Assembly (NCBI RefSeq): GCF_004664715.2
Contig: NC_051063.1
Location: 143,991,319-144,055,318, forward strand
Length of the DNA stretch: 64,000 bases
Reading direction: 5' to 3'
Source: Peromyscus leucopus
Lineage: Eukaryota; Chordata; Mammalia; Rodentia; Cricetidae
Made by a program: the position numbers and the translations under genes. This document shows positions 59,388-64,000 of this stretch, one piece after another. Position 1 is the first letter of the stretch. The number at the start of each line of letters is the position of its first letter. The notes under the pieces were generated by a model. It saw nothing but the letters and a program-made list of their open reading frames with translations, did not search any database and was not told where the DNA came from.

Positions 59388-59404
59388 CCATTAGAATTTT
59401 TTTA

Positions 59405-59942
<538 letters not shown>

Positions 59943-60179
59943 TGCATGTGTAGTTCTGCAATGTTGCAATATTTAATATATAAGGGCTGTAGAGATGCTG
60001 TGAATGCTTTTCTCCACTTTGTATCACTTAATTAGATGATGATGAAAATCAGTCATATAAGCCTGCCAGCTCATTCCCAGTGTTTATTACAACTGCATGA
60101 TATCTCCCTGCAGGGCTGAACCCTGTAGTCAGCCAATCCTTGAGGACTGAAATCCTGATTATGACTTAACTTTCTGAGG

Positions 60180-60412
60180 ATTGATTTTTATTTTCTTTAA
60201 TTATACATATATGTGTGAGTGCTTATGTGGAGATATATGCACATGAGTGCAGATACCAGTGAAGTTCAGAAGGGGGAGTCATGTCTCCTGGAGCTAGAGT
60301 TACAAGCAGTTGTGGATTGCCTGATGTTAATTCTGGCAATCAAATGAAAGTTTTCTACAAGATCAGTATATGCTCTTTACCACTGATCTGGCTCTCCAGC
60401 CCCTTTAATCTA
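60180..60412 (-). repeat. B3-type SINE, antisense
   Basis: Reversed SINE: gaagttcagaagggggagtc, tctcctggagctagagttac and the reversed tRNA-like start ccactgatctggctctccag. Confidence 0.75.
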
Positions 60413-60844
60413 ACTTTTATGAACCAAACTTAAGAATAATACCTGATTGGCAGTAGCTTCTCAATATTTTTAAGTAGTTGAAACAATGTTGTTGGAAAAC
60501 TTCACTAAAATTCAAATAAATTAATATAAATACATATAAAGAACTTAGAACAACACAAATATGCTTAATGAAAATCTTGACATTATTATATTGTTATTTT
60601 TACATGCTTAAGCAGATGAATTATTAATGCTAATACTTTGAAGTAATTATTTTTCCTATTATCAGGATCCTTCATGATTCCTTTTATGGCATCATTCACT
60701 TTAACGTAAGCATTTTGTTTCTTGTGGAAGGCTACTGGTGGGTAAGTTAAGACATTTTAGAGGACGTTATCATCTAGAGACAGGATTATATCACCAAAGC
60801 AGAGATAATCTGGAATTTAGACAAACTGGATAAATTCAAATTGT
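60413..60844. other. Unassigned AT-rich sequence
   Basis: Nothing recognised. Confidence 0.35.
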
Positions 60845-60898
60845 ACACACACACCACCACCACCACCACCACCACCACCACCACCACCACCACCACCA
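60845..60898. repeat. (CAC)n microsatellite
   Basis: About 16 CAC units after a short CA run. Confidence 0.95.
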
Positions 60899-63339
60899 TA
60901 CCACACCAGTTAGATAGTATGCAGTGTGTTTCCTGAAAGAAATGCACAACACACACCCTTATGACATGATTACCAAATGATTGAATTTAATATGATCATC
61001 CACTGATTCAACAGGTGGACAGGGAACTCTATGGGAGGACAAAGATGAAATCAGCAAATTTCAGAATGTTTGAAATGTTACTGAAAACAAACAAACAGAA
61101 GAACCCAGGATCATCAGAAAGTAAACTGCAAGAGAAACAATACAGGCAAAAAAAAAAAAAAAAAAAAGTCAACAGAGCAAAAAGGCTGCACCCTTCCCCC
61201 TTTCTCCCTCCCTTAGTTCCTGCCAAATCCCACTCCAGTCTGCTTCTGTGTGCTTGATTCTCCCCTGTGTTTCACGCAGGTGATTTCATGCAGTAGTTTT
61301 CCTTCATTATTTTCTGCCTTCCACGAGCTTCATCCATATTGTCCCAAGTTTATGCAATATGATAAGATCTGCTCACTATGTTGTGCCTGTGTATTTGCCA
61401 CAGATAGGAAAATATAGTTAGCACGACTGAGTATTGAAGGTGGAGCTCTATTTGAACCAGGCCACTTACAAAAAGAATGATATGATCAAGGAAAAACAAA
61501 CAGCGACAGACACTTGAGAATACTTAAGAGATCTTTGTTGGTTTCCACAGGTGTTCCAATCATCTTGCATGTACAGTCAAAGTAATTCTTATCTTTTAGA
61601 AACATATACTGAATAATTTAATAATGAATTGGAGCAACTGTTTCATTAGAAGCGTGATTAAGCTTGTTCCCTATTCTGATACTTCCCTCTCCTACTCCAG
61701 ACTTGTTTATAGAAGGGTTTGAGCTGACACCTCTGATGTAGGCAGGAAGAGTAGAAAGAATGGGGTGGCCAGTTCTAAGTACCCTCCTTCTCTAGTAGAG
61801 CAACAGACTGTGAGGTGAGTGACTGGATCTTTCTCTGGGTCATAATCAGGCCACTGCACTCCTGCGGGACTCAGTCAATGCTGGCTCATGGAATATAAAT
61901 TCAGTAGAATTTGTTAATCACGTATCCTTAAAACCGATGTAGTGCTCAATTTAGGGCCAAAATATATTAACTTTAACCTAATTCCTGATTGATTCCTAGG
62001 TACCCTTGCTTTTATTCACAACATATGTTTTCTAATCTTCTCTGAAAATACTATGATGAACTGTCATGTTTATTAGTGTTTGGACATATGATGAATTGAG
62101 TTACTGACAGTAGCTGAAGTAGGTTCCAAATGCCAGCTACTGGGAACTTGATACTAAGGATTGCTAACACTAGATAATTTAGTGGAGGGTATCCAGAACT
62201 GCACCCCTATACTTTTAAGTATTTTTTTTCTAATTTTTTGTTTGAACTATATGATTACATATCTATGTCATCTTCCAAACTACTTCTAAATAACTTCTAA
62301 AAAACTTTCTAACACTGCACCTGATTCCCTAATCTTCCCATACAGATTTAAAGAAGTCACCAGTTTTCCTTGGGTTCCCATTACCATGTTTGTTTAAGGG
62401 GGAATTTGCACTCTTGGTTATAAAATCCAAGAACCTCTGTATCCTGTCATCCTTCTCTTCAAACATCCATGTCAGGCATCACTGTTCAATCACATCACTC
62501 TACCCAGGAGAGTCTAACAGTCACAACACACAACATAGTGCTAGCAGTGACCACTGTGAACCTTGAGATAAAACTTGGTTCATTGAGGACTGCCATCTGG
62601 AACACCATGGAATCCATAGAAGAAGGGAATATTTTTTAAAAAATCATTCTCCGCAATTTAAGTTTTCTTACCAGTAGTGCTATATCTGGATTTAGTTCAT
62701 ATTCTACCAACCATATCAAATTCCACAGTGAACTCGAACTTCTTTTTCACCATGTGCCTGAAATGAAGGGGAACAGGAAACAGAAGATGGGACATTCCAT
62801 TTACTTGGGATTTCACATTCTCAAATTTTTCAACACGTTCTTTCCTTAGGTTTCCTAATTCTAAAATGTAACAGTAAAGTACAATCTGCGATGGCTTATC
62901 TTAGAGGTTAACTTGAAAGCATCTGAAATCAACTAGAATCCATGTTCCTGGGAATGCCTGTAGTGGATATTCTTTACCTGGTTACTTGATGTGGTAAGAC
63001 CCACCCTAAATGTGGACCATACCATCTGGGGACAGCCCACAGAAAGGATGTGGAAGAAGGAATCATTCACTTTTTCTCCTCTTACCTGTGCTCTCACTGG
63101 TAAATCCATGGATGCTGTGGCTAAAGCATTCATTCCTTTGCTGATATTAGAATCTACTTCTTCAGGATCTCAAGGTAAACTGAAGACCAGCAGTTCTCTA
63201 GGAGTTCCCTGGGACTCCAGCACCAGATCAGGATGGTTGAGACATCCAGTCTTATGGACTAAACAACTACCAGATTCTTAGGCTCTAATATGAGACAGTC
63301 TCTGTTGGACTACTTAAATCGAAGCCTGTAACCAACTCT

Positions 63340-63341
<2 letters not shown>
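60899..63341. other. Unassigned sequence
   Basis: Contains an A20 run at 61148-61167 that could mark an old retroposon end, though no element was recognised upstream. The 80- to 96-codon frames (61015-61257, 62991-63281) have no recognised domain. Confidence 0.35.

Positions 63342-63428
<87 letters not shown>
63342..63428. repeat. Compound (GT)n(GA)n microsatellite
   Basis: About 19 GT units then about 24 GA units. Confidence 0.97.
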
Positions 63429-63431
<3 letters not shown>

Positions 63432-64000
63432 TATTATATACACATTCATTCTATATATGTTCATTCTGTACATATATGCATCCCATCAGTTCGGTTGCTT
63501 TAGAGTACCCCAAATCATACACTATCATACTCATTTTACACACAGAGAAATTTGAGACTTGAAATTAGACCATTGCCACAAAGTTGCGAGTAGTGAACCT
63601 GGCACTCCTGTTACGTTGAACTTCGCCATAAACTACAGTGCCTGTTTCTATCATCTCCAAAGTCATTATACTGCTTTGAAGATCATGGCACAGAATTTAA
63701 TTTATAATTCAATCCACAGAATTTGATGCATGAGTTTAATACATAAAAATGAATATACAGAAGACTTACAAATCCCCTAATTGATGAGATGTGCACAAAT
63801 ATGAAGAAAAGTCAGAGTACAGTGATGGAAAGAGCCGAATTAGTCAGGAAAAATGTAGGTCATTGTTTAGTAACAAACAGTCCCAATGTGTATGTTACCT
63901 CAATGGTGGTTTATTTCATATTCACAGTCTGCCATGTAATTAGTAAATAATTAGTACAGTTTCTACGATTACCTCTCTATCAGCAACCAGTTCATAGAGA
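63429..64000. other. Unassigned sequence
   Basis: Nothing recognised up to the window end. Confidence 0.35.

Overview
The window looks like rodent nuclear DNA, most likely from a cricetid (deer mouse, vole or hamster group). The evidence is a near-intact B1 SINE at 38343-38514 carrying a cricetid-style 3' half, B3/B4-type SINEs, several kinds of rodent LTR, long rodent L1 3' untranslated regions, and many long dinucleotide microsatellites. I found no host protein-coding gene, no spliced exon set and no cellular RNA gene. The open frames in this window are short and fall in repeats, in microsatellites or antisense to retroelements. The region is best read as intergenic or intronic DNA built by layered retroelement insertion.

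Layout. 310-5440: two L1 copies on the minus strand; the second is split at 2108-4199 by a copy of a gammaretroviral RNA. 5440-8760: old L1 and SINE remnants, then mostly unassigned sequence. 8760-9310 and 11690-14575: old L1 3' ends, the latter split by a 1.56 kb insertion. 16090-16430: a candidate conserved non-coding element. 18000-26060: scattered SINEs, MIR fragments and microsatellites. 26760-30050: L1 5' half (plus strand) with a solo LTR inside it, then an old L1 3' end. 31910-40950: an old minus-strand L1 interrupted by an internally deleted plus-strand L1 (34020-38331) and three B1 elements. 41118-43134: a defective LTR retroelement containing an expanded minisatellite. 43378-50250: repeats, a B3 SINE, B1s and an LTR. 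50250-64000: mostly unassigned sequence with one LTR, a MIR and a twin-primed L1 insertion (58784-59387).

The most notable object is 2108-4199 (minus strand). It is organised R-U5-PBS-gag/pol/env remnants-PPT-U3-R-poly(A), with no U3 at its 5' end and no U5 at its 3' end. It is flanked by a 12-bp target-site duplication at an L1-endonuclease-like site. That is the structure of a retroviral RNA, not of an integrated provirus, so it appears to be an L1-made retrocopy of a defective gammaretroviral transcript. The primer binding site matches tRNA-Ile. The RNA had already lost most of gag, pol and env SU; the env TM (p15E-like) frame is still open.

Limits: all family calls come from reading the sequence and remembered repeat consensus patterns. 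Element boundaries are approximate unless a target-site duplication is given.
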